Shown in pieces: positions 19,079-27,761 of a DNA stretch of 45,903 bases. The notes beneath the pieces are model-generated. The model worked only from the letters and a program-made list of their open reading frames with translations. It had not been told where the DNA came from and ran no database searches. The translations under genes and the position numbers were made by a program. The DNA comes from Flavobacteriales bacterium (GTDB lineage: Bacteria; Bacteroidota; Bacteroidia; Flavobacteriales_F; PHOS-HE28). Position 1 is the stretch's first letter. The number at the start of each line of letters is the position of its first letter. The stretch covers positions 1 to 45,903 of the forward strand of contig JAGNUG010000019.1 of NCBI GenBank assembly GCA_017987115.1, given 5' to 3'.

Positions 19079-19380
19079 TCCGGGTGATGAAATTGTGCAG
19101 CACAAGACATGGCCCGCTGCTTAAGCTCAGTTCAACCTAAGTACGGATGGTTGGAACGATGGCATCTACATACTTTCCATAACAGGCAAGGACAGAACCA
19201 CTGCGTTGCGACTAGTTGTAGCGCACTAGAACTTTGTTCGCGCAGAGCAGCGTAGAACCCAGTCTCAGGGAAAGAACAACACGGTGCACATGCCCTCTAT
19301 GAGCACGGTGCCGAAAATTTTCTTCACAACCAACATCCGTCTGTGAACGAACTTCCCCATTTCCAGCGTTATAGCATGAA
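19079..19380. other. Intergenic stretch with no gene seen
   Basis: About 300 bases between the pseudouridine synthase and the AsmA-like gene. I see no convincing coding frame, hairpin-plus-T terminator or RNA gene on either strand. The reverse frames running into it from 19727 are antisense shadows of the AsmA-like gene. Confidence 0.5.
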
Positions 19381-19389
19381 ATGCCTCGA

Positions 19390-19397
19390 TACTTTCG
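19390..19397 (+). promoter_or_regulatory. Candidate -7 box of the AsmA-like gene
   Basis: TACTTTCG resembles TAnnTTTG and lies 10 bases before ATG 19408. If real, it excludes the in-frame ATG at 19381 as the start. Confidence 0.35.
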
Positions 19398-19407
19398 CAT
19401 CTTGCCG

Positions 19408-22104
19408 ATGCTCCGCCTATTCCGTAATGCCCTGCTCGTACTGGCCACTCTCGTGGTTCTAGGTGCGGGTGCGTTGGCGGTTTTGGCCCATGTATACGAG
19501 GATGAAGTGAAGGCAACCTTGGTCAGTGCCATTAACGAACAACTGAGCACGCCGGTAAGTGTTAGCGAAATGGACCTCACGCTGGTAGCGCGTTTCCCGC
19601 AGGCCAGCATGCGTTTGCACAACGTATTGGCCAAAGAAGTACGCACCGATGACGTTGTACCGGACACGCTTCTATTTGCTCGTGAGCTCTTCTTGGAGTT
19701 CAGCCTATGGGATCTGTTCCAAGGCAATTACACCGTGGAACAAGTACACGGCGAGGAGGTCCGTTTGTACGCCGGCCTCGATGGAAATGGAAATGAGAAT
19801 TACATCATCTGGAAAACCGATACCACCACAACGGCTTCTACCGCGATCGCCCTCAATAAGGTGAGTGTTGATGACCTTACTGTCCGGTTCACGGATACGC
19901 GGACCGATCTGCACATTCTGGCTCATCATGATAAAATGGTCGTTCGAGGTCAATTCAGTGATGCCATCAGCGAGCTTGATCTGACCGGTGACATTTCGCT
20001 GGCGCATTGGAGACAAGGTGAACGCACCCTGCTCAAAGATCGTGCGGGGCATGCGAGTCTGGCGATGGACTTCGGAGGCACGGACGGTGTCTTTCGAATA
20101 ACAAAGGGCCAAGTGACCACCGGCAATATGCCCATCGACCTCACACTTGTTGTAACGCCAATGAAGGATGGAAAAGTCCTGGATCTCCGCGCCAATGGCC
20201 TTGGATTGGAACTTTCCGATGTTATCGCGGCACTTCCAGAGGGACTCACCTCATCGATCAAAGAATACGGCATGAAAGGCGAAGTGGATCTCGCCATACA
20301 CTATGCTGGGCCCTTGGATAAGAGCGGTCCGGAACTATCTGTCGGTGCGAAGATCACCAATGGTCAAATGAAAGAAAGCCATTCAGGTACCAAGTTCACC
20401 AACATCAATGGCGAATTGGCCTTGGACCTAACAGCAACCGGCGTCGCGAAGAAACTTGCGGTCAAAAGCTTCTCGGCCCGGAGCGGTAGTGGAAGCATAA
20501 GTGGTAACTGGAAAAGCAACGGGCTCTCCAATGCAGAGGTCAAAGCAGACTTCAAAGGAGATATTGCACTAGCGGACCTTTTGCGATTCGCCCAGATCGA
20601 CACGTTGGAGAAAGTAAGCGGTAGATTAAAAGCGAATGCACAGATCGCAGGGAAGCTGCGCGATATGGGCAACATACGGGCCAATGACCTTGCTGCACTA
20701 AGGATCACAGGCACATTGACCTTGCGCGATGCGGATCTGAAAATGAAAGGCGTTCGACACCGGATATCACATTTGGATGCTGATCTGGCTTTGCACGGGA
20801 ATGACGCTACTGTGCAAGGTCTACGTGCAGAATTTCATGAAAACCCGGTCGTTCTAAGTGGCACATTGCGCAATTTGGTGCCATACATCCTGTTCAAGGA
20901 CCAGCGCTTGGTCATTGAGGCCAAGGGATCCTCTCCACATATCGATCTTGCCGCTTTGTTACGCAGTGATGATGCGCCAACTACCAATGCAAAGGACTAT
21001 ACGTTGATCCTTCCGGCAAGCATCGAACTGGACCTACAAGCACATGTAGCCGAACTGGTATTCGAAGAGTTCACAGCAACGGACATCGACGGTCGCTTGC
21101 GCATGAAGGACCGCGTTTTCACCGCATCACCTGTATCCTTCAGCACAGCTTCAGGTAAAGTGACCGGAACACTTTCATTGGATGCCAGCACCGGCAGACC
21201 GAACCTCGCCCAATCGGCGATCATGCCTTATCCGTTGGCCATTAACGCAGTGGTTACTAACATCAATGTTACTGCCCTGTTCAAAGAATTCCAGGACTTC
21301 GGACAGGACTTCATCGGTCATCACCACCTTAGTGGAACGATCAATGCGGAAGTTGCATTCAACGCACCATTAAGCGCAAGTATGAAGTTGGACCCCGACC
21401 AAGTGGCATGTGTCATGGACATCAACATGATGAATGGCACGATCAAGGGTCATCGACCATTGCTACAGGTGGCTGACTACTTGCAACAGAACAAGCTCGT
21501 AGCCCCATTCGTTGACACAAAAGCCTTGCGGAAGAATTTGGGCGACGTCCATTTCGCGACCTTGGAGAACCAGATCGCGATTCGCGATGGAGCCGTTCAC
21601 ATCCCGAACATGCTCGTAAGCAGCAATTTGATGGACATTGAGCTGAGTGGCACGCACTACTTCGATGACCGCATCGACCACCACCTCAACTTCCGGTTGA
21701 GCGATCTGCTGCGCACAGGTGAATTGGCGGATGAGTTCGGTCCGATCACAGATGACGGCACAGGCATGCGCATCTTCCTGCATATGTCCGGCACTGCGGA
21801 TGATCCTGAATTCTCCAACGACGGTGCCATGGCAGCGGACCGTAGAAAGAAGCAGTTCCAGAATGAAAAACAAGAGTTGCGTTCCATCCTTCGCGAAGAA
21901 TTCGGTCTAGCGAAAAAATCGAATAGCGACCCGGGTGCAACAGCCAGTACCGGTGCACCCAAAACTCAATTCACAGTGATCCCGGCAGGTGCGGATACAT
22001 TACAGACGGCAGGCGCTCAAGGTCCCAAAAAGCGCACGGGCTTAGAAAGGTTCCTCAACACCAAGGAAGAAGAACCGAAAGCGGTCTTCGAGGTGGAGAA
22101 TTGA
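19408..22104 (+). CDS. AsmA-family large envelope protein
   Basis: About 898 residues from ATG 19408 (907 from ATG 19381). I prefer 19408 because a TACTTTCG box lies between the two ATGs and because the protein then opens with a short basic stretch and one signal-anchor helix (LLVLATLVVLGAGALAVLA). The long exported part is AsmA-like beta sequence: SVSEMDLTLVARFPQASMRL near the N-terminus, and an AsmA C-terminal region with LDASTG, ALEN-type repeats and MLVSSNLMDIELSGTHYFDD. Its last 70 residues are hydrophilic and probably disordered. AsmA-like proteins are implicated in envelope lipid transport and outer-membrane assembly; the substrate here is unknown. It looks monocistronic. Confidence 0.82.
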   Translation: MLRLFRNALLVLATLVVLGAGALAVLAHVYEDEVKATLVSAINEQLSTPVSVSEMDLTLVARFPQASMRLHNVLAKEVRTDDVVPDTLLFARELFLEFSLWDLFQGNYTVEQVHGEEVRLYAGLDGNGNENYIIWKTDTTTTASTAIALNKVSVDDLTVRFTDTRTDLHILAHHDKMVVRGQFSDAISELDLTGDISLAHWRQGERTLLKDRAGHASLAMDFGGTDGVFRITKGQVTTGNMPIDLTLVVTPMKDGKVLDLRANGLGLELSDVIAALPEGLTSSIKEYGMKGEVDLAIHYAGPLDKSGPELSVGAKITNGQMKESHSGTKFTNINGELALDLTATGVAKKLAVKSFSARSGSGSISGNWKSNGLSNAEVKADFKGDIALADLLRFAQIDTLEKVSGRLKANAQIAGKLRDMGNIRANDLAALRITGTLTLRDADLKMKGVRHRISHLDADLALHGNDATVQGLRAEFHENPVVLSGTLRNLVPYILFKDQRLVIEAKGSSPHIDLAALLRSDDAPTTNAKDYTLILPASIELDLQAHVAELVFEEFTATDIDGRLRMKDRVFTASPVSFSTASGKVTGTLSLDASTGRPNLAQSAIMPYPLAINAVVTNINVTALFKEFQDFGQDFIGHHHLSGTINAEVAFNAPLSASMKLDPDQVACVMDINMMNGTIKGHRPLLQVADYLQQNKLVAPFVDTKALRKNLGDVHFATLENQIAIRDGAVHIPNMLVSSNLMDIELSGTHYFDDRIDHHLNFRLSDLLRTGELADEFGPITDDGTGMRIFLHMSGTADDPEFSNDGAMAADRRKKQFQNEKQELRSILREEFGLAKKSNSDPGATASTGAPKTQFTVIPAGADTLQTAGAQGPKKRTGLERFLNTKEEEPKAVFEVEN

Positions 22105-22302
22105 AGTGGGACCCGCATTCGCTTTTACCAAGAAGACGCCACATCAGCACGTTTTCAATTTCAATTCCGGTCAGATCATTCCTTCCTACACTCGTCACTC
22201 CGAGCTACGACCGGGAGTGCGTTCCAACTCTTCGACCATGCATGCGCAACATCGGGTGCTAAGACACTCTGGAGAGCGTGAAACGGTCATCCGGGGCTAA
22301 TT

Positions 22303-22339
22303 GTCTGATCGTCTGATCATCTGATTTTCCAATTGTCTG
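22303..22339. repeat. Short TCTGAT tandem repeat in intergenic DNA
   Basis: Two exact copies of GTCTGATC (22303-22310, 22311-22318) and a degenerate third (22319-22326) are bracketed by direct repeats AATTGTCTG (22299-22307 and 22331-22339). The stretch lies just upstream of the histidine kinase. Similar low-complexity intergenic strings are common in Bacteroidota genomes; function unknown. Confidence 0.6.
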
Positions 22340-22368
22340 CTCCTCATTCCCGAACTTCACGCCGCATA

Positions 22369-23919
22369 ATGGATCTCTACTCCCGCAAACAACGATGGAA
22401 ACTCGTGCTCGCCGCTGTGGCGTTGTTGCTCGTTGGTGCGTCGTTGTGGTATAGCAGCAGCATTGTAGAGCGGGTGCGATCGGAAGAACGGCGGAAAGTG
22501 AAACTTTGGGCAGAAGCGGTGCAGAACCGGGCCCAATTGGTCAACTACACTGAAAAATTGTTCGATCGGTTGCGCGAAGAAGAACGCAAGAAAGTAGAAC
22601 TCTGGGCAGAAGCGATGCTTCGGTTGGTGAACACCAAGGAAACGGACTTTTCTTTCTACTTGAAGGTGGTGAGCGACAATACCACGGTGCCCGTGATCAT
22701 TACGGATGCAAAAGGCGAAGTGAAATTCCATCGGAATCTGGATGAAGGGATAAGTGACGACCCGAGCAAGCTCAAAGCAGAAGTAGCCGAAATGGCCAAG
22801 CTCCATGAACCGGTTGAGATCGCGATCCATGGCGATCAAAAACAATTTCTTTACTACACGGACTCAAAAGTGTTCACTGAGCTACAGGAGGTCATGGATG
22901 GGATCATCAGTTCCTTCATTTCGGAAACGGTAATGTCCACTGCCGCAGTGCCCGTGATCTATACGGACAGCACACGAACCAAGGTGATCGAGAGTGGCAA
23001 CATCGAACCTGAGGTAATGGCTGACACCACGGCGTTGAGCGCGCGGATCCGATCCATGGCAAAAGCGAACACACCGATCGTGATCGACCTACCTGGAAAA
23101 GGACGCAACTACATTTTCTATGAGGAGTCCCTGGTGATCACGCAGCTGCGCTATTTCCCGTTCGTACAGTTGGCCATATTGGGGCTGTTCCTTCTGGTTG
23201 CTTATGCCCTTTTCAGTTTGTTCCGCAATGCCGAACAGAACCAGGTTTGGGTCGGTATGGCCAAAGAAACCGCGCATCAATTGGGTACACCACTCAGCTC
23301 ACTGATGGCATGGATGGAATTACTGAAAGCACAGAATGTTGATCCCGATGCGCTCGCCGAAATGCGCAAGGACGTCGACCGTTTGGAGGTGATCACAGAG
23401 CGCTTCAGCAAGATCGGAAGTGCACCCGCTTTGGAACTCGAAAAGCTCTACTATACGCTTCGTGCAACCGTATTGTATCTACGTCCTCGCCTACCCTCAC
23501 ATGCAAAGATCGAGGTGATACCACCTGCTGATCCGGAACAATTGGTTCCGTTGAACAGGGCGCTCTTCAGCTGGGTGATCGAGAATTTGATCCGCAACGC
23601 CATCGATGCCATGGAAGGTGAAGGGTCCATCACGCTGGAGATGATCCCGGAAGGCAACGAAATACATGTCGATGTTACCGACACTGGCAAAGGCATACCG
23701 ATCTCTCAACAACGGACCGTCTTCCAACCAGGGTTCACGACCAAAAAGCGCGGCTGGGGACTTGGCCTTTCGCTCAGCAAGCGCATCGTCGAACAATACC
23801 ACGGTGGCCGGATAGTAGTCAAGAAAAGCACTCCCGGTGTTGGTACAACATTTCGGATCACGCTTGCGGCAGAGACCTTGGGCAGCAAGATCGTGACCGA
23901 ACCCATTACCAACGTATGA
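22369..23919 (+). CDS. Membrane sensor histidine kinase with duplicated sensor region
   Basis: A 516-residue protein from ATG 22369; an upstream TTG at 22333 gives a poorer N-terminus. TM1 is about residues 12-29, followed by a sensor region to about 262 and TM2 at about 265-284. The H box is KETAHQLGTPLSSL with phospho-acceptor His303. The ATPase domain has N (ENLIRNAIDAM), G1 (DTGKGIP), F (FQPGFTTKK) and G2 (GWGLGLSL) boxes. There is no HAMP domain. The sensor is internally duplicated: coiled segments ending RKVxLWAEA at about 43-50 and 75-82, and two VPVI(I/Y)TD halves at about 107 and 194. No response regulator is adjacent. Its TGA overlaps the hemW ATG (23916-23919). Confidence 0.92.
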   Translation: MDLYSRKQRWKLVLAAVALLLVGASLWYSSSIVERVRSEERRKVKLWAEAVQNRAQLVNYTEKLFDRLREEERKKVELWAEAMLRLVNTKETDFSFYLKVVSDNTTVPVIITDAKGEVKFHRNLDEGISDDPSKLKAEVAEMAKLHEPVEIAIHGDQKQFLYYTDSKVFTELQEVMDGIISSFISETVMSTAAVPVIYTDSTRTKVIESGNIEPEVMADTTALSARIRSMAKANTPIVIDLPGKGRNYIFYEESLVITQLRYFPFVQLAILGLFLLVAYALFSLFRNAEQNQVWVGMAKETAHQLGTPLSSLMAWMELLKAQNVDPDALAEMRKDVDRLEVITERFSKIGSAPALELEKLYYTLRATVLYLRPRLPSHAKIEVIPPADPEQLVPLNRALFSWVIENLIRNAIDAMEGEGSITLEMIPEGNEIHVDVTDTGKGIPISQQRTVFQPGFTTKKRGWGLGLSLSKRIVEQYHGGRIVVKKSTPGVGTTFRITLAAETLGSKIVTEPITNV

Positions 23920-25040
23920 GCGGCATCTACGTTCATGTACCGTTCTGTAAACAAGCCTGCACCTATTGCGATTTTCATTTTTCAACTTCCGTAAAAAGCA
24001 GAACGGAAGTGCTGAATGCCATGGTCCTGGAATTGGAATTGCGCAAAAATGAAGTGGACGGTACGGTGAGCACCATCTATTTCGGAGGTGGGACGCCTAG
24101 TCTTCTGGATCCAACATGGATCGCATCTACCATTAAAAAATGCAGAGCGCTTTTCAACGTTACGAATGATGCCGAGATCACATTGGAAACAAATCCGGAT
24201 GATATCACCGAGGAACGGTTGGCGCAATGGCTGAGCGCAGGCATCACGCGCATGAGCATGGGCACCCAGAGCTTTAGAGAAGATCGTTTGAAGTTCATGG
24301 GACGTGCTCATACTGCCACTGATGCAATGCGTGGTATTGAATTGATCTCGTCTGCGGGTTTCGCTTCTTGGACCATCGACCTGATCTACGGATTACCTCA
24401 AATGGATCTGAAAGAGTGGAATGAGCAACTTAACATAGCATTGGATCACGGTATGCCACACCTCTCTGCCTATTGTTTGACCGTTGAACCGCGCACCGTG
24501 TTGGCGCACCAAGTACAAGAGGGCACCATAAAAATTCCGGGTGATGATGCGCAAAGTGCACAGTTCGAGTGGTTAATGGAGCGCATGGAAGGAGCTGGCT
24601 TGGACCATTACGAGATCAGCAATTTCGGAAAGCCCGGACATTGGTCGCGGCACAATACAAGTTATTGGAATGGTGTTCCGTACTTAGGAATAGGGCCTTC
24701 AGCACATTCATTCAACGGCACTGAAAGGCGTTGGAATGTGGCGAACAACGCCCAATACTTGAATGCGATCAATGAAGGTTCAATGTTCTGGGAAAGTGAA
24801 ATGCTGACTACTGCGCAACGGACCAATGAGCTTCTGATGACGGGGTTGCGCACAAGTTCAGGGGTCGATCGCACGAAATTGGAAAAAGATCCGTTCACGA
24901 TCAATTCATCGGCAATAAACAACCATGTATCGAAGGGGCATTTGTTGGTAACAGCCGAGCGATTAGTTTTGAGCAAAGCGGGACGTCATTTTGCGGACCG
25001 AATTGCATCTGATCTATTCGTACCAGAAGATGATCGCTGA
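23916..25040 (+). CDS. hemW: Radical SAM heme chaperone HemW
   Basis: A 374-residue protein. The radical SAM cluster motif is C11-x3-C15-x2-C18 (CKQACTYCDF) with Phe following, where HemN has an additional Cys, so it is HemW (heme chaperone) rather than coproporphyrinogen dehydrogenase. Other HemN/HemW landmarks are YFGGGTPSLLD, ETNPDD, GIxRMSMGTQSF-like sequence, DLIYGLPQM and the C-terminal YEISNFGKPG...YW. HemW binds heme and hands it to respiratory enzymes at the membrane (family knowledge). It is coupled to the kinase upstream (ATGA) and overlaps the cyclase-family gene by 11 bases. Confidence 0.95.
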   Translation: MSGIYVHVPFCKQACTYCDFHFSTSVKSRTEVLNAMVLELELRKNEVDGTVSTIYFGGGTPSLLDPTWIASTIKKCRALFNVTNDAEITLETNPDDITEERLAQWLSAGITRMSMGTQSFREDRLKFMGRAHTATDAMRGIELISSAGFASWTIDLIYGLPQMDLKEWNEQLNIALDHGMPHLSAYCLTVEPRTVLAHQVQEGTIKIPGDDAQSAQFEWLMERMEGAGLDHYEISNFGKPGHWSRHNTSYWNGVPYLGIGPSAHSFNGTERRWNVANNAQYLNAINEGSMFWESEMLTTAQRTNELLMTGLRTSSGVDRTKLEKDPFTINSSAINNHVSKGHLLVTAERLVLSKAGRHFADRIASDLFVPEDDR

Positions 25041-25791
25041 GATCTCACACCACGGCCGTAAGTTCAAGGTTGACCTTTCCAAACCGCTCGACCTCTCCAT
25101 TCCGATCCGTTCGGGAACGGGACATTTGCGCGCATGGGGTGTTGATCCAGTTCGCATTGAACCTGTTCAGAACGGTGATATGGTCTATGCCGTCCAGCAA
25201 GGTGCTCCGGTAAATTTCCGGAATGTATTCTTCAACCCGCATGGACATGGCACCCACACTGAATGTGTAGGGCACATTTCACCCATCGTTCATTCGGTGG
25301 GCAGTATTTTCAAGCGTTATTTCTTCACCGCTCAATTGCTCAGCATCCGACCCCAGGATCGCAGGACCGAAGGGCAAACAGTGGATAACGTGATCACTTT
25401 GGAGCAATTACGTAGCGCCGTATCTGAGCGTCCTCCGGAAGCTTTGGTGCTTAGAACATTGCCCTACGTTGATCACCGGGATCATGACTGGACAGGAACC
25501 AATCCGCCCTATATCCAATCCTCTGCGTGTTCATGGTTACGAAGCATCGGCGTGAAGCATTTGTTGCTTGATCTTCCGAGTGTTGACCGCGAGGAGGATG
25601 GCGGAAAGTTGGAAGCGCACCACGCATTTTGGGGGCACCCGCACACGCGTGATCAGGAAAGCACGATAACCGAATTGATCAACATACCAATTGAGATACG
25701 GGATGGGAACTATCTCCTGGAAATACAACTGGCCAACTTCGTGAACGACGCTGCACCCAGCCGTCCGGTGCTTTACGCGATCATCCCATGA
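25030..25791 (+). CDS. Cyclase-family (kynurenine-formamidase-like) metal hydrolase
   Basis: A 253-residue protein starting at ATG 25030 inside the end of hemW; a longer reading from 24991 only adds residues read through hemW. The signature metal-binding motif HGHGTHTE (His71, His73, His76) is present, with DLSIPI near the N-terminus and LLLDLPSVDRExDGG further on. The family includes arylformamidases and other cyclase-like hydrolases using Zn or Mn. The substrate cannot be assigned: no tryptophan-degradation genes are nearby. ATGA overlap couples it to the next gene. Confidence 0.85.
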   Translation: MIAEISHHGRKFKVDLSKPLDLSIPIRSGTGHLRAWGVDPVRIEPVQNGDMVYAVQQGAPVNFRNVFFNPHGHGTHTECVGHISPIVHSVGSIFKRYFFTAQLLSIRPQDRRTEGQTVDNVITLEQLRSAVSERPPEALVLRTLPYVDHRDHDWTGTNPPYIQSSACSWLRSIGVKHLLLDLPSVDREEDGGKLEAHHAFWGHPHTRDQESTITELINIPIEIRDGNYLLEIQLANFVNDAAPSRPVLYAIIP

Positions 25792-26138
25792 CCTTACAGG
25801 AATTCCGAGATCATTGTCTTAAGAAAGAGTGGTTCAGTGAGGACCTGCCATTCGATGAAAAAACGCTGGCATTCCGTGTTGGAGGAAAGATCTTTGCATT
25901 GATGGATACCGACATTTTCGCGAGCGTGAATTTGAAATGTGATCCAGAACGTGCGATCGAATTGCGAGAGCGTTATTCCGGAGTTACGGGAGGATACCAT
26001 ATGAACAAGCAACATTGGAACACCATTGTTACGGACGGATCCGTGCCCGGCAAGTTATTGCTGGAGCTCGCGGACCATAGCTATGACCTTGTTCGTGCGT
26101 CGCTCACAAAGAAGCAACGTGATGCAATGGGAGCGTGA
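25788..26138 (+). CDS. MmcQ/YjbR family protein
   Basis: A 116-residue protein of family length. Characteristic pieces are LPFDEKTLAFRVGGKIFALMD, NLKCDPERAIELRERY, and GYHMNKQHWNTI followed by VPGKLLLELADHSYDLV. The fold is known as a small DNA-binding-like or CyaY-like alpha/beta domain; molecular function is not settled. It is last in the overlapping histidine kinase / hemW / cyclase / yjbR run, each pair overlapping by 4 to 11 bases. Confidence 0.9.
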   Translation: MTLQEFRDHCLKKEWFSEDLPFDEKTLAFRVGGKIFALMDTDIFASVNLKCDPERAIELRERYSGVTGGYHMNKQHWNTIVTDGSVPGKLLLELADHSYDLVRASLTKKQRDAMGA

Positions 26139-26163
26139 TCGGAAAAGCTGATCCGCGTTCCTG

Positions 26164-26171
26164 TAGATTTG
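26164..26171 (+). promoter_or_regulatory. Candidate -7 box upstream of the DUF502 gene
   Basis: TAGATTTG is an exact match to TAnnTTTG, 22 bases before ATG 26194. I see no clear -33 TTG at the right distance. Confidence 0.4.
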
Positions 26172-26193
26172 CCACTCCGGATAGGGAATACGC

Positions 26194-26778
26194 ATGAACT
26201 CTCGCAGACCATTTCAATACCTACTTAGCCTATTCTTCAGAGGCTTGTTGTTGCTTGTTCCGGCCACGATCATGATCTGGGCAATGTGGACGGCATTGAA
26301 ATTCCTGGATGGCATCATCCAGACGGAAATACCAGGGCTAGGGCTCATCATCCTGATCACGATCATTACGCTTGCAGGCCTGTTAGGCACCACCTTTCTT
26401 TTTCAGCCTCTGGCTGCTATCGGCGAAGAATTGTTGCAGCGGATCCCCTTCCTGAAGACATTGTACGATGCATTAAAGGATCTTGTTGAAGCATTGGTCG
26501 GTAGTAAGCGGAAATTCGACCGTCCAGTCCTTGTGCGGATCGGTGACGGTTACGATGCACAAAGGATCGGATTCGTTACACAGAATGACCTCAGTCACTT
26601 GGGACTTGGAACAGATAAGGTAGCGGTCTACTTGCCCCATGCCTTCAATTGGAGTGGTAATTTATTCATTGTACCGGTCAGCAACATCACACCGCTGAAT
26701 GCCAAAGCGAAAGACGTAATGAAATTCGTTGTAAGTGGCGGTGTATCCCAGGTGGACGATGAAACAGAAACCACCTGA
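26194..26778 (+). CDS. DUF502 family membrane protein
   Basis: A 194-residue protein. Two hydrophobic segments lie at about 13-35 and 43-68 (LFFRGLLLLVPATIMIWAM and LIILITIITLAGLLGTTFLF), followed by the conserved cytoplasmic or periplasmic part RIPFLKTLYDALKDLVEAL and GFVTQ...VAVYLPHAFNWSGNLFIVP. This pattern is diagnostic for DUF502, an integral-membrane family of unknown function also found in plants. Its end lies 31 bases before the start of the coiled-coil protein gene, so the two may be co-transcribed. Confidence 0.92.
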   Translation: MNSRRPFQYLLSLFFRGLLLLVPATIMIWAMWTALKFLDGIIQTEIPGLGLIILITIITLAGLLGTTFLFQPLAAIGEELLQRIPFLKTLYDALKDLVEALVGSKRKFDRPVLVRIGDGYDAQRIGFVTQNDLSHLGLGTDKVAVYLPHAFNWSGNLFIVPVSNITPLNAKAKDVMKFVVSGGVSQVDDETETT

Positions 26779-26809
26779 TCCATCACGCCGGTTGCATCAA
26801 GCCATCACC

Positions 26810-27679
26810 ATGAATTCACGCATCTTGCTCATTGCACTTTTGCTTACGACTTGGGTTTCTTCGTTTGCACAAACCACGGTTACACCAGGATCATATGCAT
26901 TCAGCACTGGTGTACATCCTACATTCAACTTCATCTTCGAAGGCACCAGTCCAAAGTATGTGGAGAGTTATTGGAAGGATGAATTGAAGAAGATCAGTGT
27001 TGGTGTATCGAATAAAAAAGAGGTAACAGGCGAAGGCAGTTTGATCCCATCGATCTCGCCGGACACGTTACGGATCTTAATGAAAGGGGAACAGAGCAAG
27101 GGCAGTCCGTTGCTTACTGCCTACGTATCAATTCAAAGCACCAATGGGTACATAGGACCCGATAGCGATTCTGCTGTGTATGCCTCAGCCGTTGCCTTCA
27201 TACAACGTCATTCCACAGCCATCCGTAGGCAATTGGCGCAACAGGAACTAAGCGCTTCGGAAAAAGACCTCGATCGATTGCGGAACGACCTGGAGCTCTT
27301 GGAACGGGAAAAGGAAAGAGCCGAGGCAAGCATCATCAAAAGCAATGAAAAAGCCGCTGAAGCTGCTCAGGAACAGATCACAACACGCGCCGAAATGGAT
27401 GACCTTGGTCCGAAAGTCATCGCTATGCGAACGGAGGTGAACACAACAATGAACGAGGATCTCGCGAAGGAATTGAAAGGGTTGGAAAAGGACGAAGCCA
27501 AAGCGATCGCAAAGAACCGTCGTGCCATTGACCAGGAGCAGGACATGAAGAAAAAAGCCGAAGATCTGGCATTGGAGATCACGAAGAACGAGGAGGACCA
27601 GGAGCGTAAAAAAGTAGCGATCGAGCAACAAAAAACGCTGGTCAAAGCACTTAAGGAGAAACTGGATTCGATCCGTTGA
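26810..27679 (+). CDS. Secreted coiled-coil protein of unknown function
   Basis: A 289-residue protein from ATG 26810, which gives a clean signal peptide (ILLIALLLTTWVSSFAQ). The mature part has an N-terminal folded region of about 120 residues (PTFNFIFEGTSPKYVESYWK, then YVSIQ...GYIGPDSDSAVYASA). About 150 residues of charged heptad-rich coiled coil follow (KDLDRLRNDLELLEREKERA and onward). I do not recognise a named family; the head could be a small envelope domain on a stalk. It likely acts in the periplasm or at the outer membrane. Upstream readings in the same frame overlap the DUF502 gene and lack a signal peptide. Confidence 0.8.
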   Translation: MNSRILLIALLLTTWVSSFAQTTVTPGSYAFSTGVHPTFNFIFEGTSPKYVESYWKDELKKISVGVSNKKEVTGEGSLIPSISPDTLRILMKGEQSKGSPLLTAYVSIQSTNGYIGPDSDSAVYASAVAFIQRHSTAIRRQLAQQELSASEKDLDRLRNDLELLEREKERAEASIIKSNEKAAEAAQEQITTRAEMDDLGPKVIAMRTEVNTTMNEDLAKELKGLEKDEAKAIAKNRRAIDQEQDMKKKAEDLALEITKNEEDQERKKVAIEQQKTLVKALKEKLDSIR

Positions 27680-27683
27680 AACT

Positions 27684-27752
27684 AGTTGGCAATTGGCCGT
27701 AGGCAATTAGCAGTTGGCAATTGCACACTGCCAACTGCCCGCTGCTAACTGC
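27684..27752. repeat. Intergenic repeat cluster with hairpin
   Basis: AGTTGGCAATTG occurs at 27684-27695 and 27712-27723. CAGTTGGCA (27711-27719) pairs perfectly with TGCCAACTG (27729-27737) around a 9-base loop. The block fills most of the gap between the coiled-coil gene and the EamA gene. It resembles the short TTGGCAATT/GCAATTAG strings scattered between genes in many Bacteroidota; it may also act as a weak terminator or mRNA-stabilising hairpin. Confidence 0.7.
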
Positions 27753-27761
27753 ACCCCGCAC

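Noticed and set aside
22333-22368. Longer histidine kinase N-terminus from TTG 22333
   Set aside because: It adds 12 polar residues ahead of the usual membrane-protein N-terminus; ATG 22369 is better placed.
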